Positions 53,698 to 62,763 of a stretch of DNA of 64,000 bases are shown here, piece after piece; position 1 is the stretch's first letter, and each line of letters opens with the position of its first letter. Source of the DNA: Mariprofundus ferrooxydans PV-1 (GTDB lineage Bacteria > Pseudomonadota > Zetaproteobacteria > Mariprofundales > Mariprofundaceae); NCBI RefSeq assembly GCF_000153765.1, contig NZ_DS022295.1:1209849-1273848 (forward strand). Direction: 5' to 3'. Position numbers and translations under genes: made by a program. The notes under the pieces are model-generated. The model ran no database searches. It was not told where the DNA came from and worked only from the letters and a program-made list of their open reading frames with translations.

Positions 53698-53976
53698 TCA
53701 GGCGATCTCGATCACGTTGCTGGTGGCCATCTCCTCAAGGAAGGTGAGCACCTCGCTGCGGCACTGCTCCTCTTCCACATCGAAATGACCCAGCAGCTCT
53801 GTGCAGATCGCATCCACGCTCATCTCCTGCTCCAGCAGCTCCCATATCTGCGAACCGACACCATTAAGGCCATAGTAACTGCCTTCGTTCACACTCATCA
53901 TCACGGTCTCGCCATCCATATCGCTGTGCACAATCTCTGGGTTACGCCTTACAACGTCACTCATGTTCAGAGCCAT
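53698..53976 (-). CDS. PqqD-like peptide-leader-binding protein (B1 type)
   Basis: The 92-residue protein starts at MALNMSDVVRRNPEIV with a very strong GGAGGAGGGGG ribosome site. It has the PqqD winged-helix pattern: a beta hairpin (GETVMMSVNEGSYYGLNGVG), then IWELLEQEMSVDAICTELL and a final helix (VLTFLEEMATSNVI). Such proteins bind the leader of a RiPP precursor and hand it to the B2 protease. It is the first gene of the leftward cluster. Confidence 0.85.
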   Translation of the reverse strand: MALNMSDVVRRNPEIVHSDMDGETVMMSVNEGSYYGLNGVGSQIWELLEQEMSVDAICTELLGHFDVEEEQCRSEVLTFLEEMATSNVIEIA

Positions 53977-54179
53977 AGCCCCCTCCTCCTCAATCCTTGT
54001 AGACAAGCATAACACGGGACTTCTGACAGCATGGCTCTATGCCTGTCATTATGCCGTCTTTACTTTCATGTCTCAGCCGAAACTATAGGGTTCATGTGAA
54101 ATTGAAACAAACGCCTGCACACATCCGGCCTGCGGTGATGCGGATCATTCGACAGTCCGGCTATTGCATTGGGCAAAGC

Positions 54180-54239
54180 ATAAAAAAAGCCCCCAATGTT
54201 TCCATCGGGGGCTTTCTATGTGGCGGAGCGGACGGGACT
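54180..54239 (-). repeat. Duplicate of the tRNA-Asp terminator plus 19 nt of tRNA 3' end
   Basis: This matches 54589-54648 almost exactly. It comprises the GCCCCC hairpin terminator (one base changed) and then TGGCGGAGCGGACGGGACT (54221-54239), the complement of the last 19 nt of tRNA-Asp. The match ends inside the T-arm, where repeat unit B1 begins. Confidence 0.85.
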
Positions 54240-54240
54240 A

Positions 54241-54313
54241 TTCCGGGCATCCTGCCCTTCACCCCTACGGGCCATCACTACGTGATGTTCAAACTGACTC
54301 CTGTCCTTTTGTA
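54241..54313 (-). repeat. tRNA-associated repeat, unit B1
   Basis: The unit is CCGGGCATCCTGCCC, then CCCCTACGGG, then ATCACTACGTGAT and a degraded third hairpin (ACTGACTCCTGTCC). It is nearly identical to unit B2. Confidence 0.7.
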
Positions 54314-54387
54314 TTCCGGACATCCTGCCCTTCACCCCTACGGGGCCATCACTACGTGATGTTCAAACTGACTCCTGTCCTTTTGTA
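54314..54387 (-). repeat. tRNA-associated repeat, unit B2
   Basis: A tandem copy of B1 differing by one inserted G and one G/A change. The near-identity points to recent duplication. Confidence 0.75.
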
Positions 54388-54465
54388 TTCCGGGCATCCT
54401 ACCCTTCACCCTGCGCGGCCGCCGTCGTACCTCCGGCGTCCAATATCGCTCCTGCGATATTGTCG
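54388..54465 (-). repeat. tRNA-associated repeat, unit B3
   Basis: A diverged unit with a complete third hairpin, CAATATCGCTCCTGCGATATTG, ending in TCG. Only the hairpin plan and the TCCTGC core are shared with B1/B2. Confidence 0.65.
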
Positions 54466-54480
54466 CACCCAATCGGGTTA

Positions 54481-54560
54481 CTCCGGGCCTCCATGCCCTT
54501 CGCCTTGCAGGCCGTCACTTACGTGTCGTTCAGATTGGCTCCCCTGCCAATCTGTCTCGT
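54481..54560 (-). repeat. tRNA-associated repeat, unit B4
   Basis: GGGCCTCCATGCCC, then GCCTTGCAGGCC, then AGATTGGCTCCCCTGCCAATCT, ending CGTCG. It is the unit nearest the intact tRNA-Asp terminator. Confidence 0.65.
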
Positions 54561-54588
54561 CGCCATCCACTCCGCAAAAAACAGGCAT

Positions 54589-54626
54589 AAAAAAAGCCCC
54601 CGATGTTTCCATCGGGGGCTTTTTTT
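54589..54626 (-). terminator. Terminator of tRNA-Asp
   Basis: AGCCCCCGATG pairs with CATCGGGGGCT around TTTC. Runs of A before and T after make it effective in both directions. Confidence 0.85.
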
Positions 54627-54629
54627 ATG

Positions 54630-54706
54630 TGGCGGAGCGGACGGGACTCGAACCCGCGACCTCCGGCGTGACAGGCCGGCATTCTAACCAACTGAACTAC
54701 CACTCC
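54630..54706 (-). tRNA. tRNA-Asp(GTC)
   Basis: 77 nt. The acceptor GGAGTGG/CCGCTCC has one T-G pair, a G discriminator and an encoded CCA. The anticodon loop CTGTCAC gives GTC. Its 3' end is duplicated at 54221-54239. Confidence 0.95.
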
Positions 54707-54817
54707 GTGAAGTTACTGACTGGCAGTTCCTTCGTCGGGCCGCAACATAATAACTTGCGACCCCGAAATCAACCTAAAAGATTGTTTCGTTAATCAAGCC
54801 CTGAAATCGGGCTTAAA

Positions 54818-54893
54818 TGGTGGGCGCTGCAGGGTTCGAACCTGCGACCTACGGCTTGTAAGGCCGTTGCTCTCCCAGCTGAGCTAAGCGCCC
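54818..54893 (-). tRNA. tRNA-Val(TAC)
   Basis: 76 nt. The acceptor GGGCGCT/AGCGCCC has an A discriminator and an encoded CCA. The anticodon loop CTTACAA gives TAC, which reads GUA/GUG. A small hairpin (AAGCCC/GGGCTT) follows without a T-run, so cotranscription with tRNA-Asp is likely. Confidence 0.95.
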
Positions 54894-54894
54894 G

Positions 54895-54922
54895 AAAAAA
54901 ACAAGGGCCTACTGCCCTTGTT
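54895..54922 (-). terminator. Terminator of hupB
   Basis: AACAAGGGC pairs with GCCCTTGTT around a 5-nt loop. On the minus strand a run of eight T residues follows. It overlaps the start of the tRNA-Val transcript region. Confidence 0.85.
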
Positions 54923-54954
54923 CTTCGGAAAGCGGGTTACCCCGCCCTCTGGAA

Positions 54955-55227
54955 TTACTTAACTGCGTCTTTCAGAGCCTTACCAGCTTTGAACTTTGGA
55001 GCCTTGGATGCGCCAACTTCGATGGCTTCGCCGGTACGCGGGTTACGCGCCGTTCGTGCCGCACGTTCAGCGACAGAAAAAGTGCCAAAGCCAACAAGAC
55101 TTACAGCATCTCCATTCGCCAGAGTGCCTGTAATGCCACTCAGTACGGCCTCAACAGCCTCACCAGCTGCTGCCTTGCTTAAATCCGCAGCTGCAGCTAC
55201 GTGATTGATCAATTCTGCTTTATTCAT
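54955..55227 (-). CDS. hupB: DNA-binding protein HU
   Basis: The 90-residue histone-like protein starts [20 protein letters not shown] with GGGAGG 4 nt upstream. It has the beta-arm segment [22 protein letters not shown], cited by its ends, including the conserved RNPxTG that intercalates DNA. It compacts and bends chromosomal DNA. It lies downstream of lon, as in many proteobacteria, but has its own promoter and terminator. The family also includes IHF; the arm sequence and the position after lon favour HU. Confidence 0.95.
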   Translation of the reverse strand: MNKAELINHVAAAADLSKAAAGEAVEAVLSGITGTLANGDAVSLVGFGTFSVAERAARTARNPRTGEAIEVGASKAPKFKAGKALKDAVK

Positions 55228-55258
55228 TATTCCTCCCGCTGTGTTCAATGGGTTGCGA

Positions 55259-55289
55259 ACTATACGCAAACTACCCCATATCCTGTCAA
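55259..55289 (-). promoter_or_regulatory. Promoter of hupB
   Basis: A perfect TTGACA (55284-55289) and TATAGT (55259-55264) face hupB. The 19-nt spacer is longer than ideal. Confidence 0.5.
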
Positions 55290-55307
55290 CCAATTTTTTT
55301 TATTTTT

Positions 55308-55377
55308 CTAGTGGGCAACAGACGAATTATCGTCAATGTATATATCGCCTATGCGTCCTTGCACAAAACTTGCAGGG
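55308..55377 (-). pseudogene. lon: Severed original 3' end of lon
   Basis: Joined across the insertion element, this stretch continues the lon frame for 21 codons (ASFVQGRIGDIYIDDNSSVA and H) to a TAG at 55308-55310. It includes one copy of the AGGG target duplication. It is no longer translated with lon. Confidence 0.75.
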
Positions 55378-56622
55378 GGGGACCTCGATCAACCGTCATT
55401 TCGAGGCTTCCATTTTGTTGGTGGTGAGATCGGCACGTCTGTTTTCCATGTCGATCGGCGGAACACTGCTGAGGCAGGCGTTTTGGGTAACCTGATGGCC
55501 CCGGTTTCGAGCCCATCACGCTGCAATCCTGCTCTTCAGAGGGAGTACTCCTGCGGATTTGAGATAGCACAGCCGTTGGATGTTGTAGACTGCTGCCTTC
55601 AGGCTGATTCGAAGCCTGGCACGTTCCAACCCGATACATCGTATCGCCTTGCCTCCCATCTGCGCCATGCTGGCAAACGGGTGTTCGACCCGTGCCCGCT
55701 TGCTCGCAATACGCCGGTTCCGCTTCGCCTGACAGGGCGAAAGCGGCTTGCCCTTCTTTGCCTTCCTCTGAATGTGCATGCGCCAGCCTTCCGACCTTAG
55801 CCTGTGTTCCCGCTCCCTGTCGGCATAACCTCGGTCCGCATAGACATCCCGGCAACTGTTATCACCATCCAGTACGTCCTCGAAATGCTTCGTGTCATGC
55901 TCGTTCGCACTGCTCACCTTCACCTTGCGCAGCAACTTGTAGCGATGATCCACGCTGGCCGACATCTTGTACCCGAAGTGTGACTTCCCATGCTTCTTCG
56001 TCCAGCGGGCGTCCATATCCTTCTGCCGACGCTTGGCCTCGGCCCAATCCGCAGGCGTCTTGCCCTGTTCAATGGCTTCATTCTCTTCCTTGCTCATGCG
56101 CTGTATCGGTGCAGAAACCAGTGTCGCATCGATCATCTGTCCACCGCGTGCGACATAACCTGCTGCATTGATCTGACGGTTCACCGACTCCAGAACCCCA
56201 TCGTAGCAGCCGGCTTTCACCAGACGCTCCCTGAACAGCCAGATCGTCGTTCGATCTGGTATCTGGCTGCTGCGACGAAGACCAACAAAACGCTGAAAGC
56301 TCAGCCTGTCCAGAAGCTGAAACTCCATCTGCTCGTCGCTCAGGTTGAAATACTCTTGCACAATCATGACACGAACCATCAGCTCCACAGGGTAAGGTGG
56401 ACGACCACCCTTGCTGCGGTCACGCTGCGGAAGCGACTGCTCAACCTCATGCGCAATCTCCGCAAAGTCGATCAGCTCATCAAAACGACGCAATACATCT
56501 CCAAGTTTATCCAGCCTGGTTTCTCGTTCCGACGCGGCAAAAAGACTCTCTCGTATCATCTCAGAAAACCTCCGTGCTTTGTGTGCATGATCTCATAAAT
56601 GAACCGGTTTTTCGAGGTTCCC
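55378..56622 (-). mobile_element. Complete IS5-family insertion sequence
   Basis: The element is 1245 bp long. Imperfect terminal inverted repeats (GGGGACCTCGATCAACCG at the left, GGGAACCTCGAAAAACCG at the right, reading inward) flank one transposase gene. The 4-bp duplication AGGG is present on both sides (55374-55377 and 56623-56626), as usual for IS5-group elements. It is inserted in the last codons of lon. Confidence 0.85.
55516..56559 (-). CDS. IS5-family DDE transposase
   Basis: The 347-residue protein has an N-terminal DUF772-type region (GGRPPYPVELMVRVMIVQEY). The catalytic RNase H fold follows, with the first Asp in GGQMIDATLVSAP, the second in DVYADRGYADRE, and the Glu in KRARVEHPFASM near residue 295. 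The gene appears intact, so the element may still move. It reads in the same direction as lon and could be transcribed from the lon promoter. Confidence 0.92.
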   Translation of the reverse strand: MIRESLFAASERETRLDKLGDVLRRFDELIDFAEIAHEVEQSLPQRDRSKGGRPPYPVELMVRVMIVQEYFNLSDEQMEFQLLDRLSFQRFVGLRRSSQIPDRTTIWLFRERLVKAGCYDGVLESVNRQINAAGYVARGGQMIDATLVSAPIQRMSKEENEAIEQGKTPADWAEAKRRQKDMDARWTKKHGKSHFGYKMSASVDHRYKLLRKVKVSSANEHDTKHFEDVLDGDNSCRDVYADRGYADREREHRLRSEGWRMHIQRKAKKGKPLSPCQAKRNRRIASKRARVEHPFASMAQMGGKAIRCIGLERARLRISLKAAVYNIQRLCYLKSAGVLPLKSRIAA

Positions 56623-58995
56623 AGGGATACTCATATCGGCAGGCAATCTAGTCAAGGCATGTTCTAACACCTGATCCATATGGCTCACCGCATGTACTTC
56701 AATCCCTTTGAGAACATCCGGATGGATCTCCTTCAAATCCTTGATGTTTTCCTCCGGGATCACAGCCACCGTAAGGCCGCCACGATGGGCTGCCAGCAAC
56801 TTCTCTTTCAGCCCTCCAATCGGCAAAGCCTTACCACGCAAGGTAATTTCACCCGTCATACAGACATTTTTCCGCACAGGAATGCCGGTCAGCGCAGAGA
56901 CAATCGAGGTCGCCATACCCAGCCCGGCCGATGGACCATCCTTGGGGATTGCGCCCTCCGGCACATGCACATGGATATCGACCTTCTGATGAAAATCCGG
57001 CTTCAGGCCCAGTTGAGGTGCACGTGAGCGCACATAGGTCAGCGCCGCCTGAATCGATTCCTGCATCACATCGCCCAGCTGACCGGTCACAGTCAACTTG
57101 CCCTTGCCCGGCATCAGTGCCGTTTCAATCTGCAGCAGCTCACCACCAACTTCCGTCCAGGCCAGCCCGGTCACAACACCTATCTGGTCCTCTTCTTCAG
57201 CCAGACCGAAACGGTACTTGCGCACGCCCAGATAGGCTTCGATATCGCCGGCGTGGAGGGTCATCGTCTCATTCTCCCCCGACTGCACCAGTTTGCGCGC
57301 CACCTTGCGGCACAAACGCGCCAACTCGCGTGAAAGCCCGCGCACGCCGGCTTCACGCGTGTAGTAACGAATCAACTCCAGCACAGCGTCGTCATCCATC
57401 TGCAGCTGTGCATCTTTCAGGCCATGATCACTCCGCTGCTTGGTCAACAGGTAACGCTTGGCAATCTCCAGCTTCTCCTGCTCCGTATAACCGGAGATAC
57501 GGATAATCTCCATACGATCCAGCAGCGGCCCCGGAATATTCAGACTATTGGCCGTAGTAATAAACATTACTTCGGACAGGTCATAATCGACTTCCATGTA
57601 ATGATCGTTGAACGAGTGATTCTGTTCGGGATCGAGCACCTCCAGCAGAGCTGAAGAGGGATCACCGCGGAAGTCGGACCCCAGCTTGTCAATCTCATCG
57701 AGCAGAATCAGCGGGTTTTTCGTACCCACTTTTTTCAGCGACTGAATCACCTTGCCCGGCATCGAGCCGATATAGGTACGACGATGTCCACGAATTTCCG
57801 CCTCATCACGCACGCCGCCCAGGCTCATGCGCACATAACGGCGCCGGGTTGCACGTGCAATCGAACGGGCCAGTGAAGTCTTGCCCACACCTGGAGGACC
57901 GACGAAACAGAGGATCGGCCCTTTCATGCGTCGAACCAGACTCAATACAGCCAGGTGCTCCAACACGCGCTCTTTCACCTTTTCCAGTCCGTAGTGATCG
58001 GCTTCCAGTACAGCCTCGGCGACAGCCAGGTCACGACTGACACGTGATCGCTTGCTCCACGGCACATCCACCAGCCAGTCCAGATAGTTACGTACAACCG
58101 TAGCCTCTGAGCTCATCGGCGGCATCATCTTCAACCGTTTCAGCTCCGCTTCCGCCTTGGCAGCAGCTTCCTTGCTCATGCCTGCCTGCTTGATCTTCTC
58201 TTCCAGCTGCTGCAAATCGCCTTCGCCGTCTTCATCGCCCAGCTCTTTCTGAATCGCCTTCATCTGCTCGGAGAGATAATAATCCCGCTGGCTCTTTTCC
58301 ATCTGCCGTTTGACCCTGCTGCGGATACGCTTATCAACCTGCAACAGCTCCATCTCCTCTTCCATATGAGCATAGAGTCGCTCCAGCCGGTCCATGACCG
58401 CCGGCATCTCCAACAACGCCTGCTTCTCCTCCACCTTCAGATTCAAATGCGACGCAATGGTATCCGCCAGCTTATCTGCCTCTTCAACAGCAGAGACAGA
58501 GACCATCACTTCCGGAGGCAGCTTCTTGTTCAGTTTAACATAAGCTTCGAATTTCTGGACGAGGGAGTGCGCCACCGCATCCAGCTCAGGCGGTTGATCA
58601 ACCGGCGCAAGCAGCGGCACGTAACTGGCAGTAAGATAGTCAGCATCAGCGTGGATGGATTGCACGGCAACACGATCACCGCCCTCCACCAGCACCTTGA
58701 TGGTACCGTCGGGCAATTTCAACAGCTGCAGTACATTGCCGATCGTACCAATATGATACAGATCATCGCCCTGAGGATCGTCGAGTGCGGCATCCTTCTG
58801 CGCCAGCAACAGTACTTTCTTGCCCGAAGCCATGACTTTTTCCAGTGCCTTGACCGATTTTTCCCGGCCGACAAACAGGGGCACAATCATGCATGGAAAA
58901 ACAACAATATCCCTTAACGGCAGCACCGGCAGCAGGTCTGAAATCGCCTCATTGGCATCGGTTGCATTATCTTCATTATTGGTCCATTCAGCCAT
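56593..58995 (-). CDS. lon: ATP-dependent protease Lon, tail altered by IS
   Basis: Lon degrades misfolded and regulatory proteins in the cytosol. The start is [15 protein letters not shown] (AGGAGA 6 nt upstream), giving 800 residues. The N-terminal substrate domain begins [14 protein letters not shown]. Walker A is [15 protein letters not shown], and Walker B is [12 protein letters not shown]. The Ser-Lys catalytic dyad lies in [14 protein letters not shown] and [14 protein letters not shown]. The last nine residues (GNLEKPVHL) are encoded by the insertion element and replace 21 original ones. That tail lies beyond the conserved domain, so activity is probably kept. Confidence 0.95.
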   Translation of the reverse strand: MAEWTNNEDNATDANEAISDLLPVLPLRDIVVFPCMIVPLFVGREKSVKALEKVMASGKKVLLLAQKDAALDDPQGDDLYHIGTIGNVLQLLKLPDGTIKVLVEGGDRVAVQSIHADADYLTASYVPLLAPVDQPPELDAVAHSLVQKFEAYVKLNKKLPPEVMVSVSAVEEADKLADTIASHLNLKVEEKQALLEMPAVMDRLERLYAHMEEEMELLQVDKRIRSRVKRQMEKSQRDYYLSEQMKAIQKELGDEDGEGDLQQLEEKIKQAGMSKEAAAKAEAELKRLKMMPPMSSEATVVRNYLDWLVDVPWSKRSRVSRDLAVAEAVLEADHYGLEKVKERVLEHLAVLSLVRRMKGPILCFVGPPGVGKTSLARSIARATRRRYVRMSLGGVRDEAEIRGHRRTYIGSMPGKVIQSLKKVGTKNPLILLDEIDKLGSDFRGDPSSALLEVLDPEQNHSFNDHYMEVDYDLSEVMFITTANSLNIPGPLLDRMEIIRISGYTEQEKLEIAKRYLLTKQRSDHGLKDAQLQMDDDAVLELIRYYTREAGVRGLSRELARLCRKVARKLVQSGENETMTLHAGDIEAYLGVRKYRFGLAEEEDQIGVVTGLAWTEVGGELLQIETALMPGKGKLTVTGQLGDVMQESIQAALTYVRSRAPQLGLKPDFHQKVDIHVHVPEGAIPKDGPSAGLGMATSIVSALTGIPVRKNVCMTGEITLRGKALPIGGLKEKLLAAHRGGLTVAVIPEENIKDLKEIHPDVLKGIEVHAVSHMDQVLEHALTRLPADMSIPGNLEKPVHL

Positions 58996-59155
58996 GTGAT
59001 TCTCCTGATAAAACAACATGAGTTCGGGAGCATTGTCCGAAAACAGAACCGCCCGACTGACGGGCGGTCAATAGTGATGGCGCCATGAAAAGGCAACTCA
59101 TCGGAGTAGTGATGCGCTTATAAAACAGTCAGCAACAGCCGCCTGCCGAAAAGAG

Positions 59156-60427
59156 TCAGGAAGCAGCCTTGGCCAGCTTTGCATCAGCCCCTTTCAAGAC
59201 CAGTACGGGCTTGCTTCTGCCTTCAACGGCATCGGCATTAACAACACACTGCTCTACATCCGGCATGCCCGGAATGTCGTACATCACATCCAGCATGACC
59301 GATTCCATAATAGAACGCAGACCACGCGCACCTGTTTTGCGGGCCAGTGCTTTTTCAGCAATCGCCTCCAGTGCGTCATCGCTGAAGCTCAACTCCACAC
59401 CATCGTACTGCATTAATGCCTGATACTGCTTGATCAACGCATTTTTAGGCTCTTTAAGGATGCGCAGCAAGGCTGCTTTATCCAGGTTACCGAGCGTAGC
59501 CACAGCCGGCAAACGACCGACCAGCTCCGGAATCAGCCCGAACTTGATCAGATCTTCCGGTTCAACATGGCTGAGAATCTCGCCGATATCCTTTTCATCT
59601 TCCGAACTGACTTTGGCACCGAATCCAATCGAGCGCTGTTTACCCTTGCTCTCGATCATCTTTTCGAGCCCGGCAAATGCACCGCCCAGCACAAACAGGA
59701 TATTGGTGGTATCCACCTGCAGAAACTCCTGCTGGGGATGTTTGCGCCCGCCCTGTGGCGGCACAGCGGCAACCGTACCCTCGATCAGCTTGAGCAGCGC
59801 CTGCTGCACACCTTCACCGGATACATCACGGGTAATCGACGGCCCTTCGGCCTTGCGTGAAAGCTTGTCCACCTCATCAATATAGACAATGCCGCGCTGG
59901 GCCTTGTCCACATCGTAGTCAGCCGCCTGCAACAGCTTGAGGATAATGTTCTCCACATCCTCACCAACATAACCGGCTTCCGTCAGCGTCGTGGCATCCG
60001 CCATCACGAACGGCACATCAAATACTTTCGCCAGCGTCTGGGCCAGCAGCGTCTTTCCGCAACCGGTCGGGCCGAGCAGTAACACATTGCTCTTGGATAT
60101 TTCGACATCACCCTTCTCATTATGGGCAATGCGCTTGTAATGATTATAAACGGCAACAGCCAGCAGACGCTTGGGACCTTCCTGTCCGATCACATAGTCG
60201 TCGAGGTAGGCCTTGATCTCGGCAGGCTTCGGCAGTCCACCCTCATCCTTCTCTTCTTTTTTATCTTTTCCTGCGAGCTCTTCAACAATGATCTCGTTGC
60301 ACAGCTCAATGCACTCGTCGCAGATAAAAACGGTAGGGCCGGCAATCAGTTTTTTGACGTCATGCTGCGACTTTCCGCAGAAGGAGCAGTATAATGTATT
60401 GTCTCCGGTACTATTTTTTGTCGTCAT
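59156..60427 (-). CDS. clpX: ClpX, unfoldase subunit of ClpXP
   Basis: The 423-residue AAA+ protein starts at [20 protein letters not shown]. The N-terminal zinc-binding domain has CSFCGKSQ and [10 protein letters not shown]. Walker A is [15 protein letters not shown] (residues ~120-134), and Walker B is [11 protein letters not shown]. The ClpP-docking loop LGF-type motif is present as IGFG. It unfolds tagged proteins for ClpP. The start lies within the last 17 bp of clpP, so the two are coupled. Confidence 0.96.
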   Translation of the reverse strand: MTTKNSTGDNTLYCSFCGKSQHDVKKLIAGPTVFICDECIELCNEIIVEELAGKDKKEEKDEGGLPKPAEIKAYLDDYVIGQEGPKRLLAVAVYNHYKRIAHNEKGDVEISKSNVLLLGPTGCGKTLLAQTLAKVFDVPFVMADATTLTEAGYVGEDVENIILKLLQAADYDVDKAQRGIVYIDEVDKLSRKAEGPSITRDVSGEGVQQALLKLIEGTVAAVPPQGGRKHPQQEFLQVDTTNILFVLGGAFAGLEKMIESKGKQRSIGFGAKVSSEDEKDIGEILSHVEPEDLIKFGLIPELVGRLPAVATLGNLDKAALLRILKEPKNALIKQYQALMQYDGVELSFSDDALEAIAEKALARKTGARGLRSIMESVMLDVMYDIPGMPDVEQCVVNADAVEGRSKPVLVLKGADAKLAKAAS

Positions 60428-61034
60428 TACCACCTCCGGCAGCAACAGCCTCTGCACGGCTGGACAGCACTTTATCCACCAAACCGTACTCACACGCCTG
60501 ATCGGCGGTCAAGAAATAATCACGTTCCACATCGTCCGCCAGCTTCTCAATAGGCTGACCGGTATGCTTCGCCATCATCTCATTGAGTCGATTTTTCAGA
60601 CTAAGGATTTCACGTGCATGAATCTCGATATCGGTAGCCTGCCCCTGAAAACCACCCAGCGGCTGATGAATCATGATACGTGAATTCGGCAGGGAAAAAC
60701 GTTTACCCGGTGCGCCCGACGCCAGCAGGTGCGCCCCCATACTGGCCGCCTGACCAATACAGAGCGTTGAAACATCACAACGGATATATTGCATGGTGTC
60801 ATAAATCGCCAGACCGGATGTAACCACCCCGCCCGGACTGTTGATATACATGTAAATATCTTTATCCGGCCCTTCAGACTCCAGAAACAGCAGCTGGGCA
60901 ATAATCAGGTTGGCCGTATGATCATCCACCTGGCCATTCAGAAACACAATGCGCTCCTTGAGCAGGCGGGAGAAAATATCATAAGCCCGCTCTCCCCGCG
61001 ACGTCTGTTCCACTACTGTAGGCACCAGATTCAT
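60411..61034 (-). CDS. clpP: ClpP protease proteolytic subunit
   Basis: The 207-residue serine protease forms a 14-mer chamber. The catalytic Ser is in [13 protein letters not shown] (~97), His in [15 protein letters not shown] (~122), and Asp in [12 protein letters not shown] (~171). The N-terminus ([20 protein letters not shown]) is like that of E. coli after processing. It is transcribed leftward after tig, in the conserved tig-clpP-clpX-lon-hup order. Confidence 0.96.
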   Translation of the reverse strand: MNLVPTVVEQTSRGERAYDIFSRLLKERIVFLNGQVDDHTANLIIAQLLFLESEGPDKDIYMYINSPGGVVTSGLAIYDTMQYIRCDVSTLCIGQAASMGAHLLASGAPGKRFSLPNSRIMIHQPLGGFQGQATDIEIHAREILSLKNRLNEMMAKHTGQPIEKLADDVERDYFLTADQACEYGLVDKVLSSRAEAVAAGGGNDDKK

Positions 61035-61170
61035 AATTACTCCTTTCTATCCTGACCGCCTGCGCGGAATGTCCATCTACAAAGCTTAAGCAAAATGTAT
61101 GCCTGCGTACAGGCGCCCTGCCTCAACTTCAGGTCAAGGCCCTGCGTCGCAACTTATGGCCTGAGCAGAA

Positions 61171-62499
61171 TCACTCCTGTTCCTGCTCCTGCTGCCAGAC
61201 GGAGAGCGGCTTGCTCACGCCGGATGTTTTGGCCTGATCAATGATATGCTGCACACAGGCGCGTTCGAGCAAACGCTCACGTATGGCGCCCATCTGCTCA
61301 TCCTGACCATGCACCCATGCCTTGAACTGAACGCGCTGCTCTTCCGGATACTGCAGGGACTGGCGATCTATCTCCGCCTCAATTTCCGCTTCACTGACAT
61401 TCAGGTCGGCATCCGCACGCACTTTCTGTAGCAAAACCGACAATTTCAGCCCTCTCTCTGAACGGGTACGGATTTCGGTCCGGAACTCGTCATTATCGAG
61501 CATAGCCGGATCCGGCTGCATACCCTGCTGCTTCATGTTCTCCAGTACACGGCGGGTGGTTGCGCGCATATCTTCTTCGATCAGCGCTTCCGGCAACACC
61601 ATATCATTGGCCGCCAGCAATGCATCCAGCGCCGATTCACGGGTGGAAGAAAAAGAGGCTTCATTCGCTTCATCCTGCAGACGAGCCACAGCATCGGCAC
61701 GCAGTGCGGCAGCGTCCTCAAAGCCCAGCATCACTGCCAGAGCATCCTCATCCTCTGCCACCACCGGCTTGCCCACGGACTTCACGGTCGTGGCAAAGCT
61801 GGCAGCCTTGTCCGCCAGGTGCGCGGCCTGATAATCGGCGGGGAAAGTCACTTCGATGGTTACATCGTCGCCGGCAACCTTGCCCAGCAGCTGATCCTCA
61901 AAACCCGGAATAAAGCGGCCTTCGCCCAGCACCAGCGGTACATCTTCACCCTTGCCGCCTTCAAACTCTTCACCATCGATCGAGCCGCAGAAATCGATAT
62001 GCAGCTGGTCACCCGTCTCGGCAGCCCGCCCGGCTTCAATTTCAAATTTCACCTGTGATTTCTGCAACCGGTCAATAACAGCCTGTACATCAGCATCCTC
62101 GACGCTGACAGTCGTCTCATCAAACGCGAGGCCGGATAGCGGCTTGATTTCAACATCAGGCCAGGTCGTTACTTTCATGGTAAATTCAAAACCACTCGAC
62201 GGCTGTGCGGCCGGCACGTCCAGCAGAGGCTGCACAGCAGGGATCAGACCGGACTTTTCAATCGCTGTTACATAATGGGTCTGGATCAGCTCGGAGACCG
62301 TATCTTCATGCAGCTTGGGCCCGAACTGCTTCTTCAGCACGTGCGACGGGGTCTTACCCGGCCGGAAACCCGGCAACTTGGCCTGCATGCTCAGCTTGTT
62401 CACCAACATGGCATAAATGCGGTCATATTCACCCTGTTCCACAGTAACATGCACCTGATATTCATTGGGGGCCAGTGTTTTCACTTCTGTCTGAATCAT
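61171..62499 (-). CDS. tig: Trigger factor
   Basis: The 442-residue ribosome-bound chaperone starts at MIQTEVKTLAPNEYQV (GGAG 6 nt upstream; an ATG 12 bp earlier is rejected). The N-terminal ribosome-binding domain has the signature LPGFRPGKTPSHVLKKQFG (residues ~42-60). The FKBP-type prolyl isomerase domain (~150-245) has GDQLHIDFCGSIDG and FIPGFEDQLLG. A helical C-terminal arm region follows. Length is usual (432 in E. coli). Confidence 0.95.
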   Translation of the reverse strand: MIQTEVKTLAPNEYQVHVTVEQGEYDRIYAMLVNKLSMQAKLPGFRPGKTPSHVLKKQFGPKLHEDTVSELIQTHYVTAIEKSGLIPAVQPLLDVPAAQPSSGFEFTMKVTTWPDVEIKPLSGLAFDETTVSVEDADVQAVIDRLQKSQVKFEIEAGRAAETGDQLHIDFCGSIDGEEFEGGKGEDVPLVLGEGRFIPGFEDQLLGKVAGDDVTIEVTFPADYQAAHLADKAASFATTVKSVGKPVVAEDEDALAVMLGFEDAAALRADAVARLQDEANEASFSSTRESALDALLAANDMVLPEALIEEDMRATTRRVLENMKQQGMQPDPAMLDNDEFRTEIRTRSERGLKLSVLLQKVRADADLNVSEAEIEAEIDRQSLQYPEEQRVQFKAWVHGQDEQMGAIRERLLERACVQHIIDQAKTSGVSKPLSVWQQEQEQE

Positions 62500-62565
62500 T
62501 CGTATCTCCATCCGCCATCCGGACTTTATTATCAGGCAACATAAGTGCCCTGTTTATTGTAAATA

Positions 62566-62649
62566 TGGTACGAGGAGGGGGACTCGAACCCCCACACCGA
62601 TGGTACTGGTACCTAAAACCAGCGCGTCTACCAATTCCGCCATCCTCGC
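62566..62649 (-). tRNA. tRNA-Leu(TAG)
   Basis: This is an 84-nt type II tRNA. The acceptor GCGAGGA/TCCTCGT has a G-T first pair, an A discriminator and an encoded CCA. The anticodon loop TTTTAGG gives TAG, which reads CUA/CUG. It lies upstream of tig on the same strand. Confidence 0.95.
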
Positions 62650-62763
62650 GCATTTCCAACCATTTGAACAAAAAAGGAGCAAGGTCAACCCTTACTCCCC
62701 ATCCAAAACGGCGCCGAATGATGCCACTGCCATGTGTTAAATCAAGAATGCCTGCTGTGATGA

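Larger units (their letters stand above)
53977..54629. other. Repeat-rich region between the PqqD-like gene and tRNA-Asp
   Basis: No supported gene is seen. An 18-codon frame just before the PqqD-like gene (MTGIEPCCQKSRVMLVYKD) is too short to judge. From 54179 on the region holds a duplicate tRNA-Asp terminator, a 19-nt tRNA fragment and four hairpin units, listed separately. Confidence 0.65.

Noticed and set aside
53977-54053. 18-codon frame before the PqqD-like gene as a RiPP precursor
   Set aside because: It lacks the expected leader and core length and has no ribosome site, so it cannot be supported as a precursor gene.
54039-54793. Long plus-strand frames across the repeats and tRNA-Asp
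   Set aside because: They run antisense through the tRNA and its repeats, and their peptides repeat with the DNA units.
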